Position numbers and translations under genes: made by a program | Shown: piece by piece, positions 8,470-19,879 of the stretch | Layout: each line of letters starts with the position of its first letter | Numbering within the stretch: position 1 is the stretch's first letter | Notes under the pieces: model-generated | Told to the model about the DNA's origin: nothing | What the model saw: only the letters and a program-made list of their open reading frames with translations | The model's database searches: none | NCBI GenBank assembly: GCA_024509875.1 | Contig: JAMPIV010005806.1 | Span: 526,001-590,000 of the forward strand | Length of the DNA stretch: 64,000 nt | Source of the DNA: Oreohelix idahoensis | Lineage: Eukaryota > Mollusca > Gastropoda > Stylommatophora > Oreohelicidae | Reading direction: 5' to 3'

Positions 8470-10890
8470 CTATGGGGGTAGATAATCAGTGTTGAGGAAG
8501 TGTTTGAAAAGTGCTTTGTTAAAAGAATATTGTGTAGGTAGGCTTTTTAGGTGGTGTGGAAGGCTGTTCCATAAGTAGGCACCAGAGTAGGCTAGACTCT
8601 TTTTGAACAGGTCGATCCTAGGTTTGGGCAGACGTAACTGATGTAATCGTTGTCCCTCCCTTCTACTGGTTTGAAACAATGATCTTAGGTACGACGGGGC
8701 ATTGTTAGATAGAATTGTGTGAGTCAGCTTGGCTTTGTTGTAGAGAAGACGTTTTTTTTTTAGCGACAGTATTTTGGGTTCTTTTCCTGTCCTTGTGTGT
8801 GGTGTCGTGCGATTATCGGTGATCAGACGCACTGCTCTCTTTTGCAGGGAGTGCAGTCTCTTCGAGGTGGAAGCAGGGCAACAATCCCATAGTGTAGAGC
8901 AGTAATCTAGATGTGTCTGTATATGTGAGGTGTAGAACAATAGTCTAGTGTCTGCGTCTAAGAAGTGTTTTATTTTGGCTAGCTGGTACGTCTTTTGTGC
9001 TATGTGTTTGGTTAAATTCCGTACATGGGAGTTCCACGTTAAGTGCTGGTCAATCGTGATCCCCAGAACTTTGTGTTCTGTTACATGTTCAATTTGTATT
9101 GATTCCGCGTGTAGCTGTAGCGATCTTTTGGTGCAGCTTAGGAGTTTCTGTCTGGTGGTAAACAACATAGATTTCGTTTTTGTTGTGTTTACTGGCATAC
9201 GATTCATATTACTCCATTTTGTTAGATTGTCTACATCGCTTTGAAGAGTCATTTCAAGTGCCACGCAGTCATTGTCACTAGTGTAGATAGTACAATCATC
9301 TGCAAAGAGGTCACAAGTTGAATATTTTAGATGTAGTGGCAGGTCGTTGATGAACATTGCGAAGAGTAGGGGCCCAAGAATAGAGCCCTGTGGTACTCCT
9401 GTAACTACCTTCGAGAAATCTGATGCCGAGTTGTTGTGAAGCACTAACTGTTGTCGATCTGCCAGGAATGATTTGATGATGTTTAGTGGATTAGAGCCTA
9501 TTCTGAGGGTTTCCAACTTTTGAACCAAGATAGTGTGGTCAATCATGTCAAATGCTTTCTTGAAGTCGACAAAAACAGCACCACATAATTTTCCATCATT
9601 TATGTTCGACAGCCAGTTGTCTGCCATTTTGGTGAGCGCTGTGTGACAGGAATGTTTGGGTCTGAAACCTGACTGGCTATCAATGAGCAGTTTGTTTGTT
9701 GTTAAGTGTTGAAATGTGGTGTTGTAAATGTGTTTCTCTAGTGGTTTTGAAAGAGATGATAGAAGGGATATTGGTCTGTAGCTGTTGGGATCGCTATGTG
9801 AGCCAGATTTATAGAGGGGGTACACTTTGGCAGATTTAAATGCTGTGGGGAAGTAGTTGTGTGCAATACATTGGTTGTACACATAGGTTAAGGAGTCGCA
9901 AATGATGGGCGCAGCGTAACGTAGAATCTTATTGCTGATACCATCAAGCCCAGATGAATTGTTGTTTTTTAATGCCAAGATATATTTGAGAACTTCATGT
10001 ACTGTTAGAAAAGGAATATGTCTTAGATCTGTTGGGGTGTGTTCAGTGTTGCAGAAGGCTGTCAATTTACTAATATCGCAGTCCATTGGCTTTAGTGTCG
10101 ACTTGAGAAGGCTAATTTCTGTTTTGAAGTGGTTGCTAAAATGAGTTGCCGTGAGGGAGCAGCTTTTTGGTAAAGAGTTTAGTGACTTTGATTTGTGTGT
10201 TAGTGTTCTAATGGCTGCCCAGACTTCTTTGCTGTTTGCTTTGTCTTGAATCATCTTTCTGAAATGTAGTTTCTTTTCCTGACGAATGAGATATTGTACT
10301 TTGTTTCTAAGCATCCGATACCTGCTGAAATCTTTGAGCTTATGTGCTTCGTCCCGCTCTCTCATTGTTGATAGTATTTCGTTGGTTATCCATGGGGTCT
10401 TTCTGATGTTTTTGACCCGAACCTGCTTTATAGGAACATGTTTGTCGAATACGTTGTTGAAAGTTTGTGTCCAGTATTTTATGGCTTCTTCTGGATGCGG
10501 AAGTTGGTACACGTATGAGAGAGGGGATATTTGTAGGTCTTGTAGGAATAATTGAATGTTAAAGTTTTTGAAATTCCTGTAATGGACTGTGATGTGTTCC
10601 GTTTTAGGTGCTTTAAACCCCTTTCTCGTCCAGGTACAGCAAATAGGATAGTGGTCACTTAATGATGTCTGTGGGACTATGCATTCTATAATGTTTTCTG
10701 GGCAGGTCGTATAGATATGATCAATTAGTGTAGATGATGAGTCTGTTACTCTCGTGGGTTGATTGATTAACTGTATGAGGTTGTATGAGATGGTAATATC
10801 ATTCCACGTGTTGTTCGGTTTGTGAAGGTCAATATTGAAATCCCCCAGTAGAATAATTTCCTTCGAAGAAGCCCAAACGTTGTCCATCAT
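8470..10890 (-). CDS. LINE A ORF2: end of AP endonuclease plus reverse transcriptase
   Basis: This 806-codon frame opens inside an AP-type endonuclease (GDFN at 16-19, SDHYP at 79-83). A linker follows to about residue 300, then reverse transcriptase: SGLDGISNKIL near 313-323, VDFKKAFD at 441-448, GVPQGSILGPLLF at 498-510 and FADD at 529-532 as the catalytic box. The C-terminal region (600-806) holds the LHSLQKRAVRL and LAYSGAYLWNSLP motifs typical of CR1/Jockey-group LINEs. The true N-terminus is in another frame upstream (10925-11395). The protein nicks target DNA and reverse-transcribes the LINE RNA. The family call rests on motif pattern only. Confidence 0.92.
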   Translation of the reverse strand: MMDNVWASSKEIILLGDFNIDLHKPNNTWNDITISYNLIQLINQPTRVTDSSSTLIDHIYTTCPENIIECIVPQTSLSDHYPICCTWTRKGFKAPKTEHITVHYRNFKNFNIQLFLQDLQISPLSYVYQLPHPEEAIKYWTQTFNNVFDKHVPIKQVRVKNIRKTPWITNEILSTMRERDEAHKLKDFSRYRMLRNKVQYLIRQEKKLHFRKMIQDKANSKEVWAAIRTLTHKSKSLNSLPKSCSLTATHFSNHFKTEISLLKSTLKPMDCDISKLTAFCNTEHTPTDLRHIPFLTVHEVLKYILALKNNNSSGLDGISNKILRYAAPIICDSLTYVYNQCIAHNYFPTAFKSAKVYPLYKSGSHSDPNSYRPISLLSSLSKPLEKHIYNTTFQHLTTNKLLIDSQSGFRPKHSCHTALTKMADNWLSNINDGKLCGAVFVDFKKAFDMIDHTILVQKLETLRIGSNPLNIIKSFLADRQQLVLHNNSASDFSKVVTGVPQGSILGPLLFAMFINDLPLHLKYSTCDLFADDCTIYTSDNDCVALEMTLQSDVDNLTKWSNMNRMPVNTTKTKSMLFTTRQKLLSCTKRSLQLHAESIQIEHVTEHKVLGITIDQHLTWNSHVRNLTKHIAQKTYQLAKIKHFLDADTRLLFYTSHIQTHLDYCSTLWDCCPASTSKRLHSLQKRAVRLITDNRTTPHTRTGKEPKILSLKKKRLLYNKAKLTHTILSNNAPSYLRSLFQTSRREGQRLHQLRLPKPRIDLFKKSLAYSGAYLWNSLPHHLKSLPTQYSFNKALFKHFLNTDYLPP

Positions 10891-10924
10891 TCGTGAGAAT
10901 GTGTCAAACCATACAGCAGAAGAG

Positions 10925-11395
10925 CTAGGGTTTCGGTACAGGTAACCAATTAGAACGGGGGTCAGGTTGGGGAGTTTTTATTTCCAGCCATAAACATTCA
11001 ATGCCAGTATGTTCTAGATCATCACGGCGTCTGTACTGAAGAGATGTTGAGATGTATATGACTAGCCCTGTTTCATGTTGTCTGTTAGGATCCCTGCGAA
11101 TGGTGGTGAATCCATTAATCCTAATTTCGTCATCTGTAATTTTGTCATTGAGACGGGTTTCAGAAAAACCAAATATGTGGAAGTTTTGTTGGAGGGAGGT
11201 GGAGACTTCAGAAAGCTTACCTAGCAGGTGGTAAATGTTTAAATGACCAATTTTAAGCCCTGATAGTTTAAGCCATGAATTAGTGGTATTGCCTATATTT
11301 TGATTAGAGTTTTTGCACTCGGACATGATAATAGTCAATAGGAAAGAAATAATGAGGGGAGTAGGAATGAGTAAGAAGCAATAAAATTGGTACAC
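10925..11395 (-). pseudogene. LINE A ORF2 N-terminus (AP endonuclease, frame-shifted)
   Basis: The minus strand encodes the start of an AP endonuclease: LKIGHLNIYHLLGKL, then GFSETRLND containing the conserved catalytic Glu, then a GLVIYI strand. The match moves to the next frame within the G-rich stretch around 10955-10970, so ORF2 is broken by about 1 nt. The probable ORF2 start is one of two methionines within the first 25 codons. Confidence 0.8.
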
Positions 11396-12079
11396 AATGG
11401 TTTATACAAAATTGTAGACAAGTAATAAAATATGCACTGCTAGAGTCCGTGGACACTGTTTACAGTATCTTAATCTCTGCAAAAAGTGTGGTTTTTATCT
11501 TAAAATACAGTCTGTTCCGAACAAAAAGGAATATTTTTACTTCAACCACAGTCAATGTAGAGAATTAATCCTCCCGGGACAGTTAAAGGTCCACGCTGTG
11601 ACTTAGTTAGTTAGTTTTGTGAGGATTTCCTAATTTTCCTCAAAATGAAAACGAAGGTGCAGATGTATAAAAGATGTAAAAGAGAATGGTGAGCGTAGGA
11701 ATGAGAGGAATAAGCACAGAGATAATAATAATAAGAAAACAATAGTATTAATACGATAGAGTTATTACTAAATCGGAAACAAATTTAGATACGCCCTGCT
11801 CTGACGAACAGAAAGAAATGTTTAAACAGACAATGTAATAAAAAAAATAAAAAAATTATTAACATCCAAAAGTGACAGTTAAAAGTTCAACGCTGATACT
11901 CAGCTATTTCTTTTATCTCAGGACAAAGGTCACTAAAGTGCTTCCGAAGAGAACGCGTCAGGTCGAATGTTACACTGCAAACTTGTTTTTAAAAAAAACA
12001 GTTTTAAGTTGCTTGGTTTTAATCTTGTTCTGTAGAGCCGTTTATAGACATCTGAAGAGCCTGCATTAATATTTCTGGA
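11396..12079 (-). other. Spacer between LINE A ORF1 and ORF2
   Basis: These 0.68 kb are AT-rich and have no frame resembling a known protein. They lie between the two ORFs of the same LINE, so are probably element sequence. Confidence 0.5.
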
Positions 12080-14855
12080 CTATATTGAGTCAGTTGCCGT
12101 AAAACGGATGAATTGTGAGAATTCCGTTCTGTGCGGGTGGAGACGGGGGTGAGAAAACTCCCATTTTCTTGCTGTAGTTCCTGCGTTGCGATTAAGTGAA
12201 TGGGTGTTACTTGTAGTCCAATCTGTCCATCTGTCCAGTGGTGTCTGTTGTGCAGTTAGCAGCTGGCTGGACTGTTGTGTGGGTAGTGGCGGATACATTT
12301 GGTCATAAAGGTTAGCGTGGGAGGTGGGCTTAAATGTAGCTTTTCTAGATACTTGCTTGTCAGCTGAGGACGGTGATTGATGGTTATGAGCTGTTGTGCC
12401 TGGGTTTACTAAGTTAAGTGTATAATTTGTGTCCCTGGTGAATGAATGTGTGTGTTTCTGGTGTGTCCTCTGAGGAAACTTTAAATTTTTGGCTAGGTAG
12501 CTGGTCCCTAGTTTAGAAGTGTGTACCTGATCTCTGTATAGCAGTTTTTTTTGGCGCACCTGACTTAGATGTGAAAAAGGGTGTGTTGTTTATGAAAGAC
12601 GTGTTATGCTTTGAACAAAAAGTGTAAAGCACCTTGTTGTTGATATCCACAGTTTGGCGTGCTTTACCATAGCTGGGTGGAATAATTGACGAAATATATG
12701 TGGATGTGTTGGGAAATTTTTGTTTTATGGTGTCAATCATTCTGGAGATGTCTGATAGGTTAAGAGTGTGTCCATTTGTGCTGTCGTTTATCCCTACGTG
12801 TATTGTTGTTTTCTTTATGTTGGTGTTTGTGTTGAGACGGCTTATTTCATTGATAACTTCTACTATTCCGGCTCCAGGTAATGGTATAACAGTGACTAGT
12901 TCCCCTGGTGTTGTTGACATTCGATCGCTGTGAATGCCATTTAGCAATGAGTCTCCTATAATAATGTTGGCTGTGTTGTGAGGAATGTGACGATTAGGAT
13001 GTGGCTGTGGTCGAGTACGACGGCGTTGTTGGTGCCATTGCTCGTTGTCTTGCAGTAGGTGGTCAGCAGAATCTTGTGTCAAGTGACATTGGAGTTTACG
13101 TGCCCTGTCATCTTCTTCTGAGGTTGCTGTTTCGGAATCTGCTTGTGTAGATAGGATTGATGGATTTCCAAATCGATTGCTAATTTTTACTTCAATTGGG
13201 AATGTTTTATTTGGTCCTAATCTTCTTCCTACACTGCTGCTAATGTCCTTTTGCCTTTTAACATTATGATGCTGTCCTGGGCATGCTTTGTTTTGAGGAA
13301 TGAGTGTTGGAGAAGGGGTGGGTAAGTTAAGTGGTGTAACTGGAGATTCATGATGAATTGCTTCTCGTGGGCTGTCAATCACCTCCCCATTTTCTTTTTT
13401 CTTATTACTTGAAAAAGGTTGGTGGTTTAGGTGATGAACCAACCTTGTGTTTTCTCTGCGGAGAGTCATAACTTCATGTCTCAGTGTTTCAAGCTCTGTT
13501 TTCAGTGAGCTTTCTATATCCTGCTTGAATTTTTCAATGACGTTTTTCAGAGAACTTTCAATTATAGTTTCCAGCTCCTGACAGAAGTGTTTCTCTGTTC
13601 GTTGGCTTAGTTGTTCCATAACACACTCATTTGCTAATAGATATTTTGTGGAGCATGAGTAGACATCTGCGCTATTGACAGGCACTTTTGTTTGGAAAGT
13701 AGCTGTATCTGGGAGGCATGATGGGCTGGTGTCGTTCATATTGGATGGGTTATCTGAAGAATTGGGGAATACATCACTCAAAGTGTGGTTTACACTGACT
13801 TGGAAAGTAGCTGTATCTGGGAGGCAGGATGGGTTGGTCTCGTTCATATTGGGTGGGTTATCTGAAGAAGTGATGAATGCATTTTTCAAAGTGTGGTTTA
13901 CGCTGACTTCAGTGGGTTGGTTGATGTGAACTTCTAGATAATTTATTGTGGGTTTTTGAGCTGTCGGTCCATTAGAGGTGGGTCCTGTTGGATCAAATAT
14001 GGGTGGTGTTGGATCGAAAGTGGGTGTTGTTGGATCACACGTTGGTGGTGTTAGATCAGGGGTAAAGGTGGGTCCTGTTGGATCAAATATGGGTGGTGTT
14101 GGATCACAGGTTGGTGGTATTAGATCAGGGGTAAAGGTGGGTCCTGTTGGATCAAATATGGGTGGTGTTGGATCAAAAGTGGGTGGTGTTGGATCACAGG
14201 TTGGTGGTGTTAGATCAGGGGTAAAGGTGGGTCCTGATGGATCAAATATGGGTGGTGTTGGATCGAAAGTGGGTGGTGTTGGATCACAGGTTGGTGGTGG
14301 TAGATCAGGGGTAGGAGGACTGGCTTCAATGGTTAGCTGAGATTTTGCGTTGGTAGACTCGTCTCCTATCATTGTTGGAGAAGAAGTAGGATCAGTTACA
14401 ATCATGGTTTTATCTAGAGCTGATCTTTGGAGGTGAGAAAATTCGACGTCCAACCATGTCTGTACGCACTCTGTCGTTCCTTGTGTTAAAATCTTATTTT
14501 TTGTGTGATACAGATGTATTGTGAGGAGGTCCGTGCTTATTTTATCCTCAACAATAGCGTTTAGTTGATCGCTCCGGGTTTCAATGGAACAGCTTTTGTA
14601 GTATTCTAGGCAAGTGTGTTTGAAAATTTCGTAATGTTGACTGTTACGGAATTCAACAGAGCAACATTGACCCTTGTTCGTTTGTTTGATGATCAGATGT
14701 GGAGGGTTGGTCCAGGCGTGAAGTTTTCTTTGTATGGCTTTTTCTTTGTTAAGGCAGTAGCTCTTAGTGACTGTAGAGGGACGTAATCTTCCATCTCTGG
14801 GTGGTTTTACTATCGCTGATACGACGACGCTGTTCTCCTCGCTCGCCATGATCAC
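12080..14855 (-). CDS. LINE A ORF1: SGNH esterase-type protein with proline-rich repeats (one frameshift)
   Basis: A 780-codon frame (14855-12513) continues in another frame to 12080; the switch lies in a T-run near 12546-12553. Residues 1-170 are an unassigned N-terminal domain. About 185-290 is a tandem proline-rich repeat of the type DPTPPIFDPTGPTFTPD. Residues 420-480 look like a coiled coil. From about 630 there is an SGNH/GDSL hydrolase fold: IIIGDS at 631-636, HVGIND near 687-692 and, after the frameshift, a DQVHTSKLG block with the catalytic Asp/His. Esterase domains in ORF1 are known from CR1-like LINEs; their exact role in retrotransposition is not established. After the esterase about 120 residues of low-complexity tail follow. 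Confidence 0.85.
13975..14310 (-). repeat. Coding minisatellite in LINE A ORF1
   Basis: About four imperfect copies of a unit encoding proline-threonine-aspartate blocks (DPTPP-F/I-FDP). One of the four units is shorter. Because the unit stays in frame, copy-number change would only lengthen or shorten the linker between the N-terminal domain and the coiled coil. Confidence 0.7.
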
Positions 14856-15202
14856 ATTACATGCCTGAGGGCTGAAGGGCCCTGTAATTTAACATTGTGT
14901 ATTGTTCCATAGCCAGAAGGTCACCGTCAAAATTTAGAATGTGTAACAACTGTTGAAGTAGTTTTCGATTTATCGACAAATGGTGGCAGGACACAATACC
15001 GTCATTCCATACAGAAAAAACACAATATTAATACGTGAATTTAACACAATTGCAATATAAACAATTTCATTGTATGTCAAACAAAACCGCCAACACAGGG
15101 ATGTATAAATCATCCATATTAAATGGGAACAACTTAGAATAAAATATCCAAAATGTAGAGCCAAATAAAAACACGTCCGCACATGTGTCCAGGTATACGT
15201 AC

Positions 15203-15521
<319 letters not shown>

Positions 15522-16003
15522 GCATTAAGTAATTGTAGATATACGCGTTTCTAAAGACATTTGCACACAAACCTCTACGGAAGGACATTTTTGGCACCTT
15601 AAGCACTTGTGCCTGTAAGGGTGGGCTGTGAAGAAAATATACACGTTACTTTATTGTCTTAAAAAAATTAAAATGTTTGACGTATTCTTCCTTTGACATG
15701 ATTGAAACTGCTAGGTTTATTCTGTACATCAATGTACCACAGAAACAACTTTTGTTAGAGAACACGGTATCTGGTGCATGTTGGCCACAAGGGGGTCTTC
15801 TCACATCCGTGCCATCACATTTTTCTTCAGATTGTGGGCAGTTATTATGTCAGTATCACATTATCCTGCTATCGTTTCAAATTGTATGGTCTATCTGTTC
15901 CGTGTCTCTGTCCGCCATCTATCTAATTATTTATCTGTCTAACTATAGGTATTAGTTTATACCTAATATTTCCCTGCCCATATATTGAGATGTTATCTAC
16001 CTG
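15522..16003. other. Spacer between the GATA and CTAT arrays
   Basis: Unique-looking 480 bp with no recognisable gene. It lies between two mutually complementary tetranucleotide arrays. Confidence 0.5.
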
Positions 16004-16174
<171 letters not shown>

Positions 16175-16505
16175 GCCTGTCTTTTCTGTCTGTCTGTCTG
16201 TCTGTCTGTCTATTTACCATTTATTTATCTGCCTATGTGTCTGTCCATCTGACTTTTTGTCTATATCTGACTGTTTAAATGTATGTTTATGTGTACGTTT
16301 TAGTGTATGTCTATTAAAAAAAACTCGATTGAAATGCTTATATATTGTCATTCCGTTCTGTCCAATTGATACTGACTATCTGTGGTCATCTTTAAGTCTT
16401 TCATTTTGATATCTGATATTATGCTTCCAAATGGTCTGCTCCTGTTCACCCTCTATTAATATTATCATCTATCTCCTTCTCTCTTTCTTTCTGGTGTGTG
16501 TGCGT

Positions 16506-16508
<3 letters not shown>

Positions 16509-16586
<78 letters not shown>
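16509..16586. repeat. (TC)n microsatellite
   Basis: About 39 uninterrupted TC units. Serine/leucine frames across it are artefacts. Confidence 0.98.
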
Positions 16587-16589
<3 letters not shown>

Positions 16590-17081
16590 TTTTTGCTCAG
16601 TCTTGACCAAGTAATTTGTATAACTTCAATACAAATGTTTCTGTAACTTCTTTAAACGCATCCGCTGAAATAACGTCTGGAACCTCAACTTTGCCAACTC
16701 TTAGTTGAAGGGAAGCCTTTTCCCCATAATTTCAACACTTTGCACAATTAAATTGTAACTTATTTTTCAAGACACTAAATGTCTTTGGGAATATGTACAA
16801 ATGGTTCGTTTAGAATGTCCAAAAATATTGCGTACATCTTTTCATCCCCCTATTTTTTTTTATTATGTTGTGTGTACTTGTTGATAAGCAATATTTTGTT
16901 CTGACTTTTTAAAATGCGCTTGTTCCTTTACTTGGTCAGTTAGTTTATTTGTTGTGGTGTAAAGATTCATTTTACAACTTTATCTGCAACTGTTACTGCC
17001 TGGTTCTCGCCACCTCGTTAATGTGCTTTCGTTTGCTAATACTTCTTTTTTATTCCACATTTATATGTCAAGGGCCTAAGG
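16587..17081. other. Unassigned AT-rich interval
   Basis: No coding frame, repeat or structural motif that I can name. Confidence 0.4.
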
Positions 17082-17165
17082 CAGTGTTTCTCAGGCTGTG
17101 TACCGCGGTACACAAGTGTGTCGCCGCGCCTGTCAAAGTGTGCCGCAAACATTTTGTAAATTTAC
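17082..17165 (+). mobile_element. Possible hAT-type terminal sequence
   Basis: CAGTGTTTCTCAGGCTGTG, followed by the palindromic CCGCGG, resembles the ends of hAT-superfamily elements, which often start CAGTG..TCTCA. I found no matching opposite terminus or 8-bp duplication, so this may be only a relic. Confidence 0.3.
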
Positions 17166-17369
17166 TAAATGATGTATACTTTTAGTGATCATGTAATATA
17201 AAAATGATCTTACAGCTTGAATTCATTCAGTAATAATTAGAGCTATCAACTGCTTGGAACAAACTTAGAAATACTTCAAAATTATTGTAAACAATTAAAA
17301 GTAAATCAAATTGATAGTTTTGCTTTATTCTAAAGTACCCACACAAAAAATTAGTGTATTCAATTTAGT

Positions 17370-17653
17370 TGGAGGAGGTAAAGGATCCCGTTACTAGCCC
17401 ATTGAGGCATATTGGGAATATGGTGTTAGGCCCATATTTTCTTGACCATCGGACACACTAGGGGTGATGTGGTCAGCATCACGGCGGCCGCTTTAACCTT
17501 CCCAGAAGTTGCTCTGGTACCCAATTGGGGCTGGGTCGACCCAGGAGCCGTTTGTGGCCTAAAAAATCCCACCTCATCTGGGGAAGAAGAAGAAGAACCA
17601 TGGACCACTGAGCAAGGAAGCCAGTGCACTAACCACTATGCTACCGCGACTCA
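17370..17653 (-). mobile_element. tRNA-derived SINE, full length, with target duplication
   Basis: Read on the minus strand, it begins with a tRNA-like head whose A box is TAGCATAGTGGTTAGTGCA. A degenerate B-box region interrupted by a TTC run follows, then a body containing the palindrome GGGTCGACCC. It shares about 220 bp with the copy at 59938-60172. It is flanked by a 10-bp direct repeat TCAATTTAGT (17360-17369 and 17654-17663), the expected LINE-made target duplication. The 68-codon frame inside is not a gene. Confidence 0.8.
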
Positions 17654-17809
17654 TCAATTTAGTAGGTATCACCGTAATTTTATATTCAGGCCGCAAATTT
17701 TGTAAAAATTGAAAAGTTTACCGTGAACAGACAAAGGTTCACTAGCCTAGGATCTGCAATTTCTGGTTTAGCTCTTCTCTAAACTACTTCGTACTTGTCC
17801 GTTATTCTA

Positions 17810-18146
17810 CAGGGTGTTCCACGAAAAAGCGGCCCCATTCACAAAGTGAAAGTAGCCAGATTTTTCAGTATTTTTCAATGTTTACAAATATGTCGGTTAT
17901 AAAAGGTTCTAAGTAGTACTAGGTTGACCTAAATTATTTTTCGTGATTATCAAAGAGTAGCATACAGAAGTTGATCTCAAAATGGCGTACAAAAGGGTCG
18001 GTCGTTAATGCCGAAAAATGTATAGTGCCAACTGTTAGGACGTCACATTTCTACAACTCTAGGACTACTTGGCCATTCACATTACTTCCGACACAATACG
18101 TCAGCATTCCATGACGTCACGGGCCGCTTTTTCGTGGAACACCCTG
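17810..18146. mobile_element. Palindromic-ended MITE, 337 bp, TA target duplication
   Basis: The left end CAGGGTGTTCCACGAAAAAG is repeated inverted at the right end (GGCCGCTTTTTCGTGGAAC then ACCCTG), giving about 26-bp terminal inverted repeats flanked by TA. TA duplication and a CAGGGTG start fit a Tc1/mariner-mobilised MITE. It encodes nothing. Confidence 0.85.
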
Positions 18147-18699
18147 TATGTTTAATGTTGTTATTCAAGCTTTACATAGCTGTTATCTTTATTCACAAAC
18201 TGTTTGACATATCTCATTTCATGTGATCTTTTGTTAGTGGTCGTTTTTATTTGTCAATTTTCTAGCTGTTTCATTAAATCTTTCATTACGGAATATGGAA
18301 CAGGTAATTTGTTGTCTCTTTATGTTCCTTCTTTCTATTTGTTTTTATTTTCTTTCCTTTAAGCTTGATAGAAGCCACACTGAAACGCTGCACGTAGTTG
18401 TGTTCGTTGTATTATGTTAGTTGTGAAAAGTTTATGAGATAACAACAGTTAAGGACACGATCGCCATGCTTTGTAGTTTTTCTCTGTCCTTTCTTATTAC
18501 TACTAGAAGCCCATATGAGTTGACTGTCATTTATCCATATACGTGATGTGTTCTCTTAATTTGCCGTATCACTAGTCTTTACGCATCTGAGAACTAAGTT
18601 TCAGTTTATTTTATTATGACTTCATTAATTGTCTTCTGGAGTTTACTTATCGTCATGACAATGTTATTCACAAAAATATTAAACGTGTAAGTTACTAAC
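18147..18699. other. Unassigned interval upstream of the candidate exon
   Basis: AT-rich sequence without a clear gene. If the exon at 18700-18895 is real, this is intronic on the minus strand. Confidence 0.35.
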
Positions 18700-18895
18700 C
18701 AAAGGCGGTAGGTGTGACTGCATAATACCCCTCCATGGTAGTAGAGTGGTCCAGCTTCGGGACAGCTTCTCTCTTCAAAAACTCCGGACAAGCATTTAAC
18801 ATATTTACTGCAGCTTAGACAATGAGGATAGTAACCGTCCTTCACTTGATTATGGTGCTCGTCTACACATGACTCCACACACATATGGTCAGGGT
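18700..18895 (-). CDS. Candidate host exon encoding a chitin-binding (CBM14/peritrophin-A) domain
   Basis: The minus strand holds an open 196-bp segment bounded by an acceptor-like CTTCTGTAG and a donor-like GTTAGT, with 64 whole codons between partial codons at both edges. It encodes VKDGYYPH, CSKYVKC and FEERSCPEAG followed by a further Cys, the Cys/aromatic spacing of peritrophin-A chitin-binding domains, which bind chitin in secreted matrix proteins. No neighbouring exon of the same gene was found. The flanks are repeats, so this could be a gene remnant. Splice sites are by eye. Confidence 0.45.
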
Positions 18896-18927
18896 CTACA
18901 GAAGACGTTAGAATACAAACGGTAATA

Positions 18928-19877
18928 TACTGCTCAAAAAAAAGTTAAAGGCCACTTTCACTTTTTAGGTCATTTCAACTAAGCTGTTTTTTTTTAAACC
19001 TGAACACTCAGTCAAAAAAGTTTTGCTGCATTTTGTTGCATGCTTAAACAATGTTTGTTAATCTGACAATAAATCAAATCTGTGTTACGTGTGTGTACCT
19101 CCAAGGTCAATCAATTGTACGTGGTGGAAAGGGAAATAATGCATGTTTGAAAATGCTTCCTATGGCAAAGCCTGTTGATAACATTGCTGAAATTTGCTTT
19201 TCACTTGCAAGTCGTGACTATAGTGAACACATGTCACCCACTTTTCGGAAGGAACGGGCAATGGGTATGTTTGTAACATTTACCATTTTAGCCATGGCTC
19301 AGCTTGTCTTGCCGTCTTGTGGTAGACCTTGGACATTCCTAACCTGCGTTGTTCTGCGACACTGCCGGTTGCATTATAACGATCACGCAGAGTTTGTATA
19401 ACAGAGTGGGCGACTCCTAATCTCCTAGCAACTTCTCGTAGCCCTACATCATCCTGCAGCCATGCCATCGCTCTCCATCTGTCAACAATGGTCAAGCATC
19501 TTCGCTGAGCCATGGCTAAAATGGTAAATGTTACAAACATACCCATTGCCCGTTCCTTCCGAAAAGTGGGTGACATGTGTTCACTATAGTCACGACTTGC
19601 ACGTGAAAAGCAAATTTAAGCAATGTTATCAACAGGCTTTGCCATAGGAAGCATTTTCAAACATGCATTATTTCCCTTTCCACCACGTACATTTGATTGG
19701 CCTTGGAGGTACACACACGTAACACAGATTTGATTTATTGTCAGATTAACAAACATTGTTTAAGCATGCAACAAAATGCAGCAAAACTTATTTGACTGAG
19801 TGTTCAGGTTTAAAAAAAACAGCTTAGTTGAAATGACCTAAAAATTGAAAGTGGCCTTTAACTTTTTTTGAGCAGTA
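18928..19877. mobile_element. Fold-back Tc1-like element with 373-bp inverted repeats
   Basis: Arms 18930-19302 and 19505-19875 are near-perfect reverse complements, each starting CTGCTCAAAAAAA, with TATA at both outer edges (TA duplication). The arms include the terminal repeat, leader and first codons of a Tc1-like transposase. The 202-bp spacer holds the rest of its helix-turn-helix region. The DDE catalytic part is absent, so it is non-autonomous. It looks like the 5' end of a Tc1 element joined head-to-head to an inverted copy of itself. Confidence 0.9.
19370..19516 (-). pseudogene. N-terminal HTH fragment of a Tc1-like transposase
   Basis: From an ATG near 19516, the minus strand reads MAQRRCLTIVDRWRAM, then LREVARRLGVAHSVIQ and LRDRYNATGSVAEQ, the paired-like helix-turn-helix DNA-binding region of Tc1-type transposases. 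It is truncated after about 50 residues by the inverted arm structure. No DDE residues are present. The upstream in-frame residues come from the inverted arm and are not part of the protein. Confidence 0.75.
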
Positions 19878-19879
19878 TA

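Larger units (their letters stand above)
7787..14990 (-). mobile_element. CR1-like non-LTR retrotransposon A, nearly full length
   Basis: The minus strand carries ORF1 (14855 to about 12080, one frameshift), a roughly 0.7-kb spacer, ORF2 (11395 to 8470, one frameshift), a 3' UTR (8469-7916) and a tetranucleotide tail. ORF1 has an SGNH esterase domain and ORF2 an AP endonuclease plus reverse transcriptase, the layout known for CR1-like LINEs. The 5' edge is approximate: I place it a little upstream of the ORF1 start, before the GATA array at 15203. Two frameshifts in homopolymer runs make this copy inactive, unless they are assembly errors. Confidence 0.85.

Noticed and set aside
12080..14855. 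SGNH esterase-like frame considered as a host lipase or acetylhydrolase gene
   Set aside because: It lacks a signal peptide and lies directly upstream of an endonuclease-RT ORF on the same strand, the known ORF1 setting of CR1-like LINEs.
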